Shown: positions 8,182-16,677, counted from the first letter of the stretch. The stretch: 64,000 nt of DNA from Streptomyces sp. HPF1205 (GCF_020400825.1 NZ_JAINVH010000010.1:124001-188000), one strand, 5' to 3'. Program-made: numbers and translations. The notes: generated by a model from the sequence alone, not told the origin.

Positions 8182-8268
8182 ATGCCCGCACCAGTGAACG
8201 ACGGCCCGCCGGCCCGAGACGGCCGCGTGGCGCCCGCCGGGCGCGGACGCGGGGAGGTACGCCGGTGA
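8182..8268 (+). CDS. Possible 28-residue small protein coupled to the FMN-binding gene
   Basis: An ATG at 8182 follows GAGGAG at 8170-8175 by 6 bases. It opens 28 codons (MPAPVNDGPPARDGR..., ending RGRGEVRR) whose TGA at 8266-8268 overlaps the GTG of the next gene as GTGA. The peptide is Pro/Gly/Arg-rich, has no hydrophobic segment and matches nothing I recognise. It could be a real small protein, a leader peptide that couples translation between reductase and FMN-binding protein, or simply a fortuitous frame. The correct Shine-Dalgarno spacing and the overlap favour translation. Confidence 0.4.
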   Translation: MPAPVNDGPPARDGRVAPAGRGRGEVRR

Positions 8269-8870
8269 GCGCGCTGCACGGGCGCCCTGCACGCCGCGTC
8301 GTCCTGTCCACCGGCGCCACCGTCGCGGGTGTGGTGGTCCTGCTGTCCCTCAAGCCGCACACGACGGGCGGGACCACGGCGGCCGCCGTCCCGGCCCCCT
8401 CCTCCACCGCGACCGCGGGCACCGGATCGTCCACCGGCGGCTCCTCGGACGGCAGGGCCTCCGGCGGGAGCACGCCGTCCGGAGGGTCGTCCGGCTCCTC
8501 GAAGGGCGGCACGTCGACGAGCGGCTCCTCGAAGTCTGGCTCCTCCAAGTCCGGCTCCTCGCGCAGCGGCGGCAGCGGCGGCGGTTCCGCCGCCACGCGG
8601 ACCGTGAACGGCGACACGGTGCAGACCCGTTACGGCCCGGTGCAGCTGCGGATCACCCTCACCGGCGGGAAGCTCACCAAGGTCACCGCGCTGCAACTGC
8701 CGAGCGACAACCCGCGTGACCAGGAGATCGCCGGCTTCGCGGTGCCGCAGCTCACCCAGGAGGCGCTGGCCGCGCAGAGCGCCCACATCGACGCGGTGTC
8801 GGGCGCGACCTACACCAGCGCGGGGTACACGCAGTCGCTGCAGAGCGCGCTCGACAAGGCGGGACTGTGA
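8265..8870 (+). CDS. Extracytoplasmic FMN-binding domain protein
   Basis: A 201-residue protein. An N-terminal hydrophobic segment (VVLSTGATVAGVVVLLSL) anchors or exports it. About 75 residues of Ser/Gly/Thr/Lys-rich linker follow, with reiterated SGSSKSG units, and then an FMN-binding domain of about 75 residues. The flavinylation motif is DAVSGATYTS; Thr182 is the expected site of covalent FMN attachment by ApbE, which is encoded next. GTG 8265 has GGGGAGG at 8251-8257. The flexible linker would let the FMN domain reach from the membrane reductase into the wall. It overlaps apbE by 4 bases (GTGA), so stoichiometric co-production is likely. Confidence 0.9.
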   Translation: MSALHGRPARRVVLSTGATVAGVVVLLSLKPHTTGGTTAAAVPAPSSTATAGTGSSTGGSSDGRASGGSTPSGGSSGSSKGGTSTSGSSKSGSSKSGSSRSGGSGGGSAATRTVNGDTVQTRYGPVQLRITLTGGKLTKVTALQLPSDNPRDQEIAGFAVPQLTQEALAAQSAHIDAVSGATYTSAGYTQSLQSALDKAGL

Positions 8871-9646
8871 CGGGGGGCACGGTCCGGGAGCGGGCCGGCA
8901 GTCAGCGGCGGGTCGAGCACACCATGGGCACGGTGTTCTCCTTCGACGTACGCGGCGGCGATCCGGGCCGGATCCCGGCTGCGCTGGAGGAGGCCGTGCT
9001 GTGGCTGCGCCACGTGGACGAGGTGTTCTCCACCTACCGCCCCACGAGCCAGATCAGCCGGCTGGCCGCGGGAACCCTGCCGCTGTCGAAGTGCACGCCC
9101 GAGGTGTGGGAGGTGCACCGGCTGTGCGACGCGGCGCGCCGACGCACCGGCGGCTGGTTCAGTGCCGGGTACGCGGGGGGCTTCGACCCCACCGGGCTGG
9201 TGAAGGGCTGGGCGGTGGAGCGCGCCGCGGCGATGCTGGCGGCGGCGGGCGCGGACGCGGTCCTCGTCAACGGCGGCGGCGACGTCCAGGCGCACGGCGG
9301 CCCCTGGCGGATCGGGGTGTCGCACCCGTTGCGCCCGGGCACGCTGGCCACGGTGGTGCACGCCGACGGCGACGTCGCGGTGGCCACCTCCGGCGCGGCC
9401 GAGCGCGGCCCGCACATCGCGGACCCGGCGACCGGCCGTCCGGCCGCCCCCGCGATGGCCTCGGTCACGGTGGTCTGCCCGTCCCTCACCGACGCGGACG
9501 TGTCGGCCACCGCCTCGTACGCGATGGGCACCGCGTCCTTCGGCTGGCTGGCGGACCAGCCCGCGACCGAGGCCTTCGTGGTGCTGCCGGACGGCGAAAC
9601 CTGGCACACCGCGGGCTTCGGTGTGCCAGGCCCACACTCCGGCTAG
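8867..9646 (+). CDS. apbE: FAD:protein FMN transferase, ApbE family
   Basis: A 259-residue enzyme that transfers FMN from FAD to the Thr of a target flavinylation motif. Recognisable family elements are HTMGTVFSF near the N-terminus, FDPTGLVKGWAVERAA for flavin and metal binding, VNGGGDVQAHG, and the late SATASYAMG region. It is shorter than enterobacterial ApbE and has no lipobox or clear signal peptide, as in other actinobacterial forms. GTG 8867 overlaps the FMN-binding gene (GTGA). The adjacent acceptor protein gives an unambiguous substrate candidate. Confidence 0.92.
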   Translation: MTGGTVRERAGSQRRVEHTMGTVFSFDVRGGDPGRIPAALEEAVLWLRHVDEVFSTYRPTSQISRLAAGTLPLSKCTPEVWEVHRLCDAARRRTGGWFSAGYAGGFDPTGLVKGWAVERAAAMLAAAGADAVLVNGGGDVQAHGGPWRIGVSHPLRPGTLATVVHADGDVAVATSGAAERGPHIADPATGRPAAPAMASVTVVCPSLTDADVSATASYAMGTASFGWLADQPATEAFVVLPDGETWHTAGFGVPGPHSG

Positions 9647-9739
9647 CCCGGTTGTGTGGCGCGCCGCCGTCTCCCCGCGGGCTCCGGGCTCCCTATCCTG
9701 CTCGGTCGGTGACGGACGGCGGAAAGGCGGCGGGCCGCG

Positions 9740-10636
9740 ATGCGGGACTTCCAGGACGTGACGGTCGAGGTGGACGGCGGGCTCCTGGCGGTGCGCCGCT
9801 GGCCGGGCGCGCCCGGGGCCGGGACCGTCCTTGCCGTGCACGGGCTGACCGGCAACGGCCTGGCCTGGGGCGAGGTGGCCGAGGCGCTCGGCGGTACCGA
9901 GGTGATCGCGCCGGACCTGCGGGGCCGCGGGCGCAGCCGCGACGTGGCGGGGCCCGGCGGCATGGCGCGCCACGCCGAGGACCTGATCGCGGTGCTCGAC
10001 CACTTCCGGCTCGGCGCCGCCGTACTGGCCGGGCACTCGATGGGGGCCTTCGTCGCCTGCGTGGCGGCGCGCCGCGATCCCGCGCGGTACCGCGAACTGG
10101 TGCTGGTCGACGGCGGCCTGGGCATCCCGGTGCCGGCCGACGCCGACATCGACGCGGTGCTGGGCGCGGTGGTCGGTCCCGCGATGGCCCGGCTGGACAT
10201 GGAGTTCCCCGACCGGGCCGCCTACCACGCGTTCTGGGCCGCGCACCCGGCCTTCGCCGGTCTCGGCGGCCCGCTGCTGGCCGAGCACCTCGACCGCGAC
10301 CTGGTCGGGCGGGAGCCGCGGTTGCGTTCGGCGTGCCGGGCGGCGGCGATCCGGGAGGACGCGGAGGACGAGCTGCGCGACCCGGCGGTGTTCCGGGCGA
10401 TCCACGAACTGACCGTTCCGGCCCGCCTGTTGTGGGCCGAACGCGGCCTGCGCAACGAGCCGACCGGGCTGTACTCCCCCGACACGATCGCCGCCTGCGG
10501 CCTCGCGGCGTCCGGCGTGCCGCTCCATTTCGTGCCCGACGTCAACCACTATTCGCTGGTGCTCGGCGAGCGCGGCGCCCGCGTGGTGGCGGACCACATC
10601 GCCGACGCGGTGCGCCGCGCCCCGGCGGGCGACTGA
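9740..10636 (+). CDS. Alpha/beta hydrolase
   Basis: A 298-residue cytoplasmic hydrolase of the alpha/beta fold. It has the oxyanion HG motif in AVHGLTGNG (residues 33-35), the strand-turn APDLRGRGRS, the nucleophile elbow GHSMG with Ser100, and a late catalytic His in PDVNHYSLV near residue 275. The probable acid lies near LLWAERG. A helical lid is inserted between about 135 and 220. No substrate can be assigned; haloperoxidase-like, epoxide-hydrolase-like and lactonase members share this pattern. It stands alone, 93 bases behind apbE, and may or may not belong to that transcript. Confidence 0.88.
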   Translation: MRDFQDVTVEVDGGLLAVRRWPGAPGAGTVLAVHGLTGNGLAWGEVAEALGGTEVIAPDLRGRGRSRDVAGPGGMARHAEDLIAVLDHFRLGAAVLAGHSMGAFVACVAARRDPARYRELVLVDGGLGIPVPADADIDAVLGAVVGPAMARLDMEFPDRAAYHAFWAAHPAFAGLGGPLLAEHLDRDLVGREPRLRSACRAAAIREDAEDELRDPAVFRAIHELTVPARLLWAERGLRNEPTGLYSPDTIAACGLAASGVPLHFVPDVNHYSLVLGERGARVVADHIADAVRRAPAGD

Positions 10637-11031
10637 CGGTGTGGTCGATGGTGTCGCGGCCGGCGGGCCGCACGACGGCAGCGTCCCCGAGCGTGGCCGC
10701 CCGCCGCCATGGTGGCCGCCGACACGCGTCCCCGTGGCGGTGCGTGCCGCGCCCACATGTCCGGCTCGCCGGGCCGCTTCTACGGTTTGCGCAAGCCGCC
10801 ACTGGTTCCGGGAGCCGTCAGCCATGCGCACAAGCAGTTCACCGAGCACCTCACCGGCGCCGAGAACCCGGCGGGACGCGCGGGCCGGCCGGCCCCGTTC
10901 CGCCGCCCCCGCCGTGTCGCGGGCCGCCCGGCCGGCTACTGCACCGCGGCGGGGCTCGGCGACCTCGCCGTGGTCGCGCTGCTCGCCGCGCTGCTGCGGG
11001 CGGCGGGCCCGGCGGCCCGCCGCCCGCCCTC
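10637..11031. other. 395-bp gene-poor stretch with coding-like composition
   Basis: No convincing gene. From about 10757 to 11031 one plus frame (beginning MSGSPGRFYGLRKPPLVPG) has very strong third-position G/C and includes a hydrophobic stretch LGDLAVVALLAALLRAA. It lacks a good ribosome site and runs on into the 3' end of the antisense regulator, stopping only at 11266. I recognise no family. It may be a decayed gene or a true short gene with a frame error. Confidence 0.3.
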
Positions 11032-13005
11032 TCACCGGCCCTTGCCCGGTTCCGACAGCAGGTGCAGCCGAAGCGCGAGTTGGAGCTCCAGCGCCCGCTC
11101 GGGGGTGTTCCAGCCGGGCCCCAGCAGCGCCTGGATCCGGTCCAGGCGCTGCACCACGGTGTTGACGTGCAGGTGCAGTTCGTCCTTGGTGCGGGTGAGG
11201 GTGCCGCCGCAGGCGAAGTACGCGCCGAGGGTGCGCACGAGTTCGGTGCCGCGCCGGGCGTCGTAGTCCAGCAGCGGGCCGAGGGTGGCGGTGACGAAGG
11301 ACTCGACGTCGTGGGCGTTGCCCAGCAGGACGCCGAGGAAGCCGAGTTCGGCCGCGCCGGCGCCGTCGCCGATGCGGCCGAGCGCCCGGAGGGCGCGCAG
11401 GCAGCGCAAGGCCTCGGCGTGCGCCTCGGCCAAGGCGGCGGGTCCAGCGGCCGGGCCCGCGGCGGCGGCGGTGACGGGGGCGCCGACGAGGTGGGTGAGC
11501 CGGCCGACGGCCGTCCTGGCGGCCTCACCCGGCAGCGTTCCGTCGTGCGGCAGCAGCACGACCACCGTGCCGGCCTGCTCGGCGCTGATCCCGTGGCTGC
11601 CGAAGAGGTAGCGGCCGGCGGCGCCCGCCAGCTTGTCGCGGTGGCCCTCGGCGGTCTCGGCGACGAGCACCAGGCAGTCACTGCCCAGGTCGATGCCGAG
11701 CCGGCGGCCGCGTACCACCAGTCCCGCGGGGTCGCGGCCGGGTGCGGTCAGCAGGTCGGTGATCAGCTCGCCGCGCACCCGGTTCTCGGTCTCCGCGACC
11801 GACCGGCTGAGCAGGAGCAGCAGGGCGGTGACCACGCCGGCCCGCTCGAACAGCCGCCGGTCGGAGTCGTCCAGCCGCCCGCGTCCGTACAGCACCAGGC
11901 AGCCCAGCAGTTCCTGGCCGGCCGACACCGCGCAGGTCCACCGGCCGTCCCGGCGCACCGCGCGGGCCGCCGCGTGGGAGTCGGCGGCATGTCCGACCAG
12001 TACGTCCGGGTCGGGCGCGGGCCCCTGGAAGGCGCCGCCGCCCCTGCCGACCGCGGCCAGGGTGCGGCCCTGCGGGTCGTGGATACTGATCCCGCCGTCG
12101 AGCAGTCCGGCGACGGCCGCGGCGACCTCGGGCAGGTCGCCGCCGCGCAGCACCAGGTCGGTGAGCCGGTCGTGCGCCTCCTCCGCGCGCTGCATGGCGG
12201 CGGCGTGCTCCTGGATCACGGCGTTGGCCTGGGCCAGGTCGGTGATGGCCCGCGCGGTGTCGATGGCGATCGCGGCGTGCGCGGCGAGCGAGCACAGCAG
12301 CGCGACCTCGTCGGGCGAGAACGGCCGCGGGGTGCGGTCGGCGGCGAACAGCACGCCGATGACGTCGCCGTCGCCGCCCGGCCCCGCGCCCGCGCCCGCG
12401 CCGTCGGTACGGGAGGTGCCACCGCGCCCGCCGAGCAGCAGCGGCACCCCGAGTATGCCGACCAGGCCCTCGTCGAGTACCCCTTCGTCGATCGAGCCGG
12501 TGTGCCGGAACCGCTGGTCGGTGCGGTAGTCCGGGGTGGCGTAGGGGCGGGCGGTCTGCGCCACCAGACCGCCGAGGCCGTCGCCGTAGGACAGCCGGAG
12601 CGCCTGGAAGAGCGGGGAGACCGAGCCGTCGGTGACCCGCATGTACGTGTCGCCCGCCTCGTCGTCGCGCAGCGTGAGGTAGGCGGTGTCGGTGCCGAGC
12701 AGCATCCGGGCCCGGCGCACGATGGACTGCAGCACCGCGTCGAGGTCGCGCAGCCCGGCCAGGTCGCCGGCGGTGTCGAACAGGGCCGCGAGCTCGGTCT
12801 CGCGGCGGCGGTGCTGGCGCAGCACCCGGCGCAGCCGCAGCGCCGTGCCGGTGGCCGACTCCAGTTCCGACAGGTCGGCGGGGCCCGCCCCTTCGGTCCT
12901 GGCGCGGGCGGCCACCGCGCCGAAGTCCTCGGCGGGCGCGTCCTCGGCGATCAGTTCGAGCAGCCGGCGCATGTGCGCGGCGATGGGAGCGGGCTGTGCG
13001 GACAT
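11032..13005 (-). CDS. GAF-domain PucR-type transcriptional regulator
   Basis: A 657-residue cytoplasmic regulator. A helical N-terminus is followed by a GAF sensor at about residues 90-290 (LRDLDAVLQSIVRRARMLLGTDTAYL through IGVLFAADRTPRPFSPDEVALL), a coiled region, and a second ligand-binding-like segment (LPEVAAAVAGLLDGGISIHD). The C-terminal PucR helix-turn-helix reads YFACGGTLTRTKDELHLHVN then TVVQRLDRIQALLG. ATG 13005 is chosen as the start nearest to the conserved region. The gene lies behind, but separated by a terminator from, a transporter and hydroxybutyrate-dehydrogenase pair that it probably controls in response to a small carboxylate. Confidence 0.85.
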   Translation of the reverse strand: MSAQPAPIAAHMRRLLELIAEDAPAEDFGAVAARARTEGAGPADLSELESATGTALRLRRVLRQHRRRETELAALFDTAGDLAGLRDLDAVLQSIVRRARMLLGTDTAYLTLRDDEAGDTYMRVTDGSVSPLFQALRLSYGDGLGGLVAQTARPYATPDYRTDQRFRHTGSIDEGVLDEGLVGILGVPLLLGGRGGTSRTDGAGAGAGPGGDGDVIGVLFAADRTPRPFSPDEVALLCSLAAHAAIAIDTARAITDLAQANAVIQEHAAAMQRAEEAHDRLTDLVLRGGDLPEVAAAVAGLLDGGISIHDPQGRTLAAVGRGGGAFQGPAPDPDVLVGHAADSHAAARAVRRDGRWTCAVSAGQELLGCLVLYGRGRLDDSDRRLFERAGVVTALLLLLSRSVAETENRVRGELITDLLTAPGRDPAGLVVRGRRLGIDLGSDCLVLVAETAEGHRDKLAGAAGRYLFGSHGISAEQAGTVVVLLPHDGTLPGEAARTAVGRLTHLVGAPVTAAAAGPAAGPAALAEAHAEALRCLRALRALGRIGDGAGAAELGFLGVLLGNAHDVESFVTATLGPLLDYDARRGTELVRTLGAYFACGGTLTRTKDELHLHVNTVVQRLDRIQALLGPGWNTPERALELQLALRLHLLSEPGKGR

Positions 13006-13104
13006 CTTCGGCCACCGTGCGGGTCGCGGGCTGATCGGACGTGGGGCGGGGCCGGGCGCCGCGCTCGGTGCCAGGATTCCCGCCCGGTGTTCGGGACGAC
13101 GGGC

Positions 13105-13138
13105 GGTGAGGGAGCCGCTCCTTCGCGGCTCCCTCACC
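13105..13138 (-). terminator. Hairpin terminator after the MHS transporter
   Basis: A perfect 14-bp stem pairs 13105-13118 (GGTGAGGGAGCCGC) with 13125-13138 across loop TCCTTC. It lies 24 bases past the transporter stop on the minus strand and separates it from the PucR gene. Confidence 0.7.
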
Positions 13139-13162
13139 GGGGACGTACGGCGGGGCCGGCCG

Positions 13163-14581
13163 TCACGCGGACGAGGCGGCGGTCTCCGTGGACGCCGAAC
13201 CTACCGAACCCCGGCCCGCCCCGCCGCCGCCCGAGGTGAGGGTTTCCAGGTCACGGCCCCTGGTCTCGCGGGCGAAGAGCAGGGCGACGACCGTGACGAC
13301 GGCGGCGAGGCTGACGTACACCGACACCGGGGTGGCGTCACCGTAGGACTTGAGCAGCGCAACCGCGATGAGCGGCGCGGGCGCCCCGGCGGCGACGGAC
13401 GCGAACTGCGCGCCGATCGACGCGCCGGAGTAGCGCATCCTGGTGGCGAACAGCTCGGAGAAGAACGCGGCCTGCGGGGCGTACATCGCGCTGTGGAAGA
13501 CCAGCCCGACGGTGACCGCGGACACCAGCGCGGTGAAGTTCCTGGTGTCGAGCATGGTGAAGAACGCCCACGCCCAGGCGCCGGTGCCGACCGCGCCGAC
13601 CAGGTAGACGGGCTTGCGGCCGACCCGGTCCGACAGCGCGCCGAACAGCGGGATCAGGCAGAACTGGACGGCCGAGCCGATCAGCACGGCGTTGAGCGCG
13701 GTCTGCTTGTGCAGCCCGAGGTGTTCCACGCAGTAGGCGAGGACGAAGGTGGTCAGCACGTAGTACGAGATGTTCTCCGCCATCCTTGCGCCCATGGCGA
13801 CCAGGACGTCCCGCCAGTGGTCGCGCAGGACGGCGAGGCCGGGCAGCCGGTCGACCGCCCCTCGGGCCTTCTCGCGCCGCTCGGCCTTGGCCAGCGCCTC
13901 CTTGAACAGCGGGGACTCGTCGACCGACAGGCGGATCCACAGGCCGATGCCGACCAGCACCGCGGAGAACAGGAAGGGGATGCGCCAGCCCCACGCGACG
14001 AAGGCCGCGTCGCTCTGCACGCCGGTCATCAGCGACAGCACCCCCACCGCGATGAGGTTGCCCGCGGGCGCGCCTCCCTGCGGCCAGGACGCCCAGAAGC
14101 CGCGGCGCCCGGCGTCGCCGTGCTCGGAGACCAGCAGCACCGCCCCGCCCCACTCGCCGCCGAGGGCGAAGCCCTGCACCACCCGCAGGGTGGTGAGCAG
14201 GATCGGCGCGCCGACCCCGATGCTGTGGTAGCTGGGCACGCAGCCGATCAGCGTGGTGGCGCCGCCCATCATCAGCAGGCTGAGCACCAGCAGGCGTTTG
14301 CGGCCGATGCGGTCGCCGAAGTGCCCGAAGACCAGGGCGCCCAGCGGACGGGCGGCGAAGCCGATGGCGTACGTGAGGAAGGACAGCAGGGTGCCGGTCA
14401 GCGGGTCGGAGTCCGGGAAGAACACCTTGCCGAAGACCAGCGCGGCGGCGGAGCCGTACAGGAAGTAGTCGTACCACTCGACGGTGGTGCCGATGAGGCT
14501 CGCGGCGACCACGCGGGTCAGTCGGTCGGATCTTGCGGGGCGGGGGCCGTGCACGACGCTGTGAGGGGCCATGGCTGTCAC
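13163..14581 (-). CDS. MHS (metabolite:proton symporter) family MFS transporter
   Basis: A 472-residue, 12-helix permease of the KgtP/ProP/ShiA branch. The opening SLIGTTVEWYDYFLYGSAAAL is the family hallmark. The cytoplasmic loop 2-3 motif is GHFGDRIGRKRLLV, and a second such motif, GALSDRVGRKPVYLV, lies at mid-protein. It imports carboxylates or zwitterions with protons. Start options are GTG 14581 and ATG 14572; neither has a strong ribosome site. It follows the SDR gene by 108 bases on the same strand, so uptake and oxidation of a hydroxy acid (3-hydroxybutyrate or similar) is the simplest reading of the pair. Confidence 0.9.
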   Translation of the reverse strand: MTAMAPHSVVHGPRPARSDRLTRVVAASLIGTTVEWYDYFLYGSAAALVFGKVFFPDSDPLTGTLLSFLTYAIGFAARPLGALVFGHFGDRIGRKRLLVLSLLMMGGATTLIGCVPSYHSIGVGAPILLTTLRVVQGFALGGEWGGAVLLVSEHGDAGRRGFWASWPQGGAPAGNLIAVGVLSLMTGVQSDAAFVAWGWRIPFLFSAVLVGIGLWIRLSVDESPLFKEALAKAERREKARGAVDRLPGLAVLRDHWRDVLVAMGARMAENISYYVLTTFVLAYCVEHLGLHKQTALNAVLIGSAVQFCLIPLFGALSDRVGRKPVYLVGAVGTGAWAWAFFTMLDTRNFTALVSAVTVGLVFHSAMYAPQAAFFSELFATRMRYSGASIGAQFASVAAGAPAPLIAVALLKSYGDATPVSVYVSLAAVVTVVALLFARETRGRDLETLTSGGGGAGRGSVGSASTETAASSA

Positions 14582-14689
14582 CGGTTCCGGGATGGGGGTG
14601 GGGACGGAGGCGAGGGGGCGGGTACGAAGGGGCGGTGCGGACGAGGGCGGGATGACGCGCAGGCGGGCGGGGCGGCGGGCCCTGGGGCG

Positions 14690-15514
14690 CTAGTGCGCGG
14701 TCCAGCCACCGTCGAGGGGAAGGGAGGTGCCGGTGACGTAGCCGGTGTGCGGCGAGCAGAGCCACAGCGCGGCGGCGGCGACCTCGTCGGGCTCGATGAG
14801 CCGCTTGATGGCGGTGCGCTCCAGCATCACCCGCTCCACCACTTCGGACTCGGGGATGCCGTGGGCGGCGGCCTGGTCGGCGATCTGGTCCTCGACCAGA
14901 GGGGTGCGCACGTAGCCGGGGTTGACGCAGTTGCTGGTCACGCCGTGGGCGGCGCCTTCGAGGGCGACGGTCTTGCTGAGTCCTTCCAGCGCGTGCTTGG
15001 CGACGACGTACGCGGACTTGTAGGGGCTTGCCCGCACGCCGTGCACCGAGGAGATGTTGATCACCCGGCCCCATCCGCGCGCGTACATGTGCGGCAGGGT
15101 GCGGCGCAGGATGCGGAAGGGCGCCTCGACCATCACCCGCTGGATCAGGGTGAAGCGCTCGGGCGGGAACTCGTGCACGGGCGCGACGTGCTGCAGGCCC
15201 GCGTTGTTGACGACGATGTCGGCGTCCGCGGGCAGGGCGTCCACCGCGTCCGGATCCGCGAGGTCGGCGACCAGGCGGACGCCGCCCACCAGCGCGGCCA
15301 CCTCCTTGGCGGCGTCGGCGGCGCGGTCCACCACGTAGACGTCGGCGCCGGCCTCGGCGAGGGCCAGCGCGCAGGCCCGGCCGATGCCGCCGGCCGCGCC
15401 GGTGACCAGGGCGGTCCGGCCGGCCAGGAAGCGCGCGCCCGGGAGCGGTCCGCTGGTGTCCGCCGCGCGCGTGGTGGGCTCGGCGCCGGCGTCGGGGCTC
15501 GGAAAGCTCTCCAT
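14690..15514 (-). CDS. SDR family 3-hydroxybutyrate dehydrogenase-like protein
   Basis: A 274-residue NAD-dependent short-chain dehydrogenase. It has the Rossmann motif TGAAGGIG, NNAG, catalytic Ser in INISSVHG, Tyr and Lys in SAYVVAKHALEGL, the NPGYVRTPLVEDQI segment typical of 3-hydroxybutyrate dehydrogenases, and the C-terminal LPLDGGWTAH. It would oxidise (R)-3-hydroxybutyrate to acetoacetate. The N-terminal 25 residues are a non-conserved extension. It is first of a two-gene unit with the MHS permease, with the GAF/PucR regulator beyond. Confidence 0.87.
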   Translation of the reverse strand: MESFPSPDAGAEPTTRAADTSGPLPGARFLAGRTALVTGAAGGIGRACALALAEAGADVYVVDRAADAAKEVAALVGGVRLVADLADPDAVDALPADADIVVNNAGLQHVAPVHEFPPERFTLIQRVMVEAPFRILRRTLPHMYARGWGRVINISSVHGVRASPYKSAYVVAKHALEGLSKTVALEGAAHGVTSNCVNPGYVRTPLVEDQIADQAAAHGIPESEVVERVMLERTAIKRLIEPDEVAAAALWLCSPHTGYVTGTSLPLDGGWTAH

Positions 15515-15696
15515 GGCCCGTCACGCTAGGTACCCGGCGCGGACCCGCACACGTGGTCGGCGCCCATACTTCCCCGCCGGTTCATGGTGTCCGCCCACAC
15601 CTTCGCCGCCGTCCACGGATGCCCGCCGTCCGCAATGGCCGCGTCCCCCACTTCGCGCGACGAACCGTGGCGGTTCGACACCTGTGGCCGGCCGCG

Positions 15697-16413
15697 TCAG
15701 TGCGCGCGGGCCAGCACCAGGCGGACGCTCGGGCTGCCGTCGCCGCGCCGGCCGAACTCCTCCAGGGGGCGCGAGGTCACCGTGAAGCCCGCCCGGCGCA
15801 GGTCCGCGCACACCGGCCCCAGCGGGAAGGTGCGGTAGTACATGACGAAGGGCGGGCGGCGCAGCGCGTTGCGGACCCGCATTCCGGCGTCGAAGCCGCG
15901 GAACGCCCAGTACCACGGCGAGGTGACCGGCGGCGGCGCCCCGATCGGGAAGGCGAACAGCCCACCGGGCCGCAGGCACCGCCGCACCTCGCGGAACAGC
16001 CCGGGCCGCTCGTCCGGCAGGAAGTGCCCGAACGCCCCGAAGCTCACCGCGAGGTCGAAGACCGGCCGGAAGGGCATCGCCCGCACGTCGGCCCGCACCC
16101 AGGCGTCCAGCGGCGAGGAGTCGCCCCGGCGGGCCACGGCGAGCATCCCGGCGGAGAAGTCGACCCCGGCGACGCGGGTACGGCACAGCGGCCGCAGGGC
16201 CCGCGCCCCCGCCCCCGTACCGCAGCAGACGTCGAGGCCCGCGTCGAAGGGGCCGAGGGGGCGCAGCGCGCCGGTCACCGCGTCCAGTACGCGGTCGGGG
16301 GTGCGGAAGGGGGTGTGGTCGAACTTCGGCGCCAGCAGGTCGTAACCGCGCTCGACGGAGGACAGCGCCTGGACCGCGAGTTCGCGCAGCGAGGGGCCGC
16401 GGGGAGAGAACAC
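15697..16413 (-). CDS. Class I SAM-dependent methyltransferase
   Basis: A 238-residue Rossmann methyltransferase. Motif I is LDVCCGTGAGARALRPL, the acidic ribose contact lies in VAGVDFSAGML, motif II is in WVRADVRAMPF and motif III in RCLRPGGLFAFPIG. The substrate-defining C-terminus has a rare VMYYRTFPLG segment. GTG 16413 is the best start (VFSPRGPSL); the ribosome site is weak. A perfect CebR-type palindrome lies 80 bases upstream. The gene is divergent from the DHA2 exporter. No substrate can be assigned. Confidence 0.82.
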   Translation of the reverse strand: MFSPRGPSLRELAVQALSSVERGYDLLAPKFDHTPFRTPDRVLDAVTGALRPLGPFDAGLDVCCGTGAGARALRPLCRTRVAGVDFSAGMLAVARRGDSSPLDAWVRADVRAMPFRPVFDLAVSFGAFGHFLPDERPGLFREVRRCLRPGGLFAFPIGAPPPVTSPWYWAFRGFDAGMRVRNALRRPPFVMYYRTFPLGPVCADLRRAGFTVTSRPLEEFGRRGDGSPSVRLVLARAH

Positions 16414-16492
16414 CCGTTCAGCATAGGGAGGGTACCGGCCCGCCGCCGTGGCGGGGAAAGGATGGATGGCGACGGGCCGGTCGTCCCTGACG

Positions 16493-16506
16493 TGGGAGCG
16501 CTCCCA
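16493..16506. promoter_or_regulatory. Perfect 14-bp CebR-type operator
   Basis: TGGGAGCGCTCCCA is a perfect palindrome identical to the published Streptomyces CebR (cello-oligosaccharide-responsive LacI-family repressor) box. It lies 80 bases upstream of the methyltransferase start and 217 bases upstream of the exporter start. Neither neighbour is an obvious cellulose-utilisation gene. The same 14-mer occurs at the cellulase gene in this window. Confidence 0.7.
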
Positions 16507-16677
16507 CTCCTCGAAGTTAGCGCGCCGCGATACCGCTGTAAATATCGCCGACGACTCCCGCCGGGCGCGTTTGCCGCGAGTGCGCACGTTTATTCCCACT
16601 ACGCCCTGTGTTCCATCCCTCACTTCCGCGAACCGGAAGGGGAATTCCTGATCGCCGGAGGCTGTTGACGCCTGAGA

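Noticed and set aside
6800..9646. Interpreting the reductase operon as a siderophore-reductase (SIP/FAD) system
   Set aside because: No siderophore-interacting protein motif or siderophore gene is nearby; the ApbE plus FMN-domain pairing fits extracytosolic electron transfer better.
8716..13239. A 1507-codon plus-strand open frame spanning several genes
   Set aside because: It crosses apbE, the hydrolase and the antisense PucR gene in wrong frames, is Arg/Gly/Pro-rich and lacks any domain. Long spurious frames are expected at this GC content.
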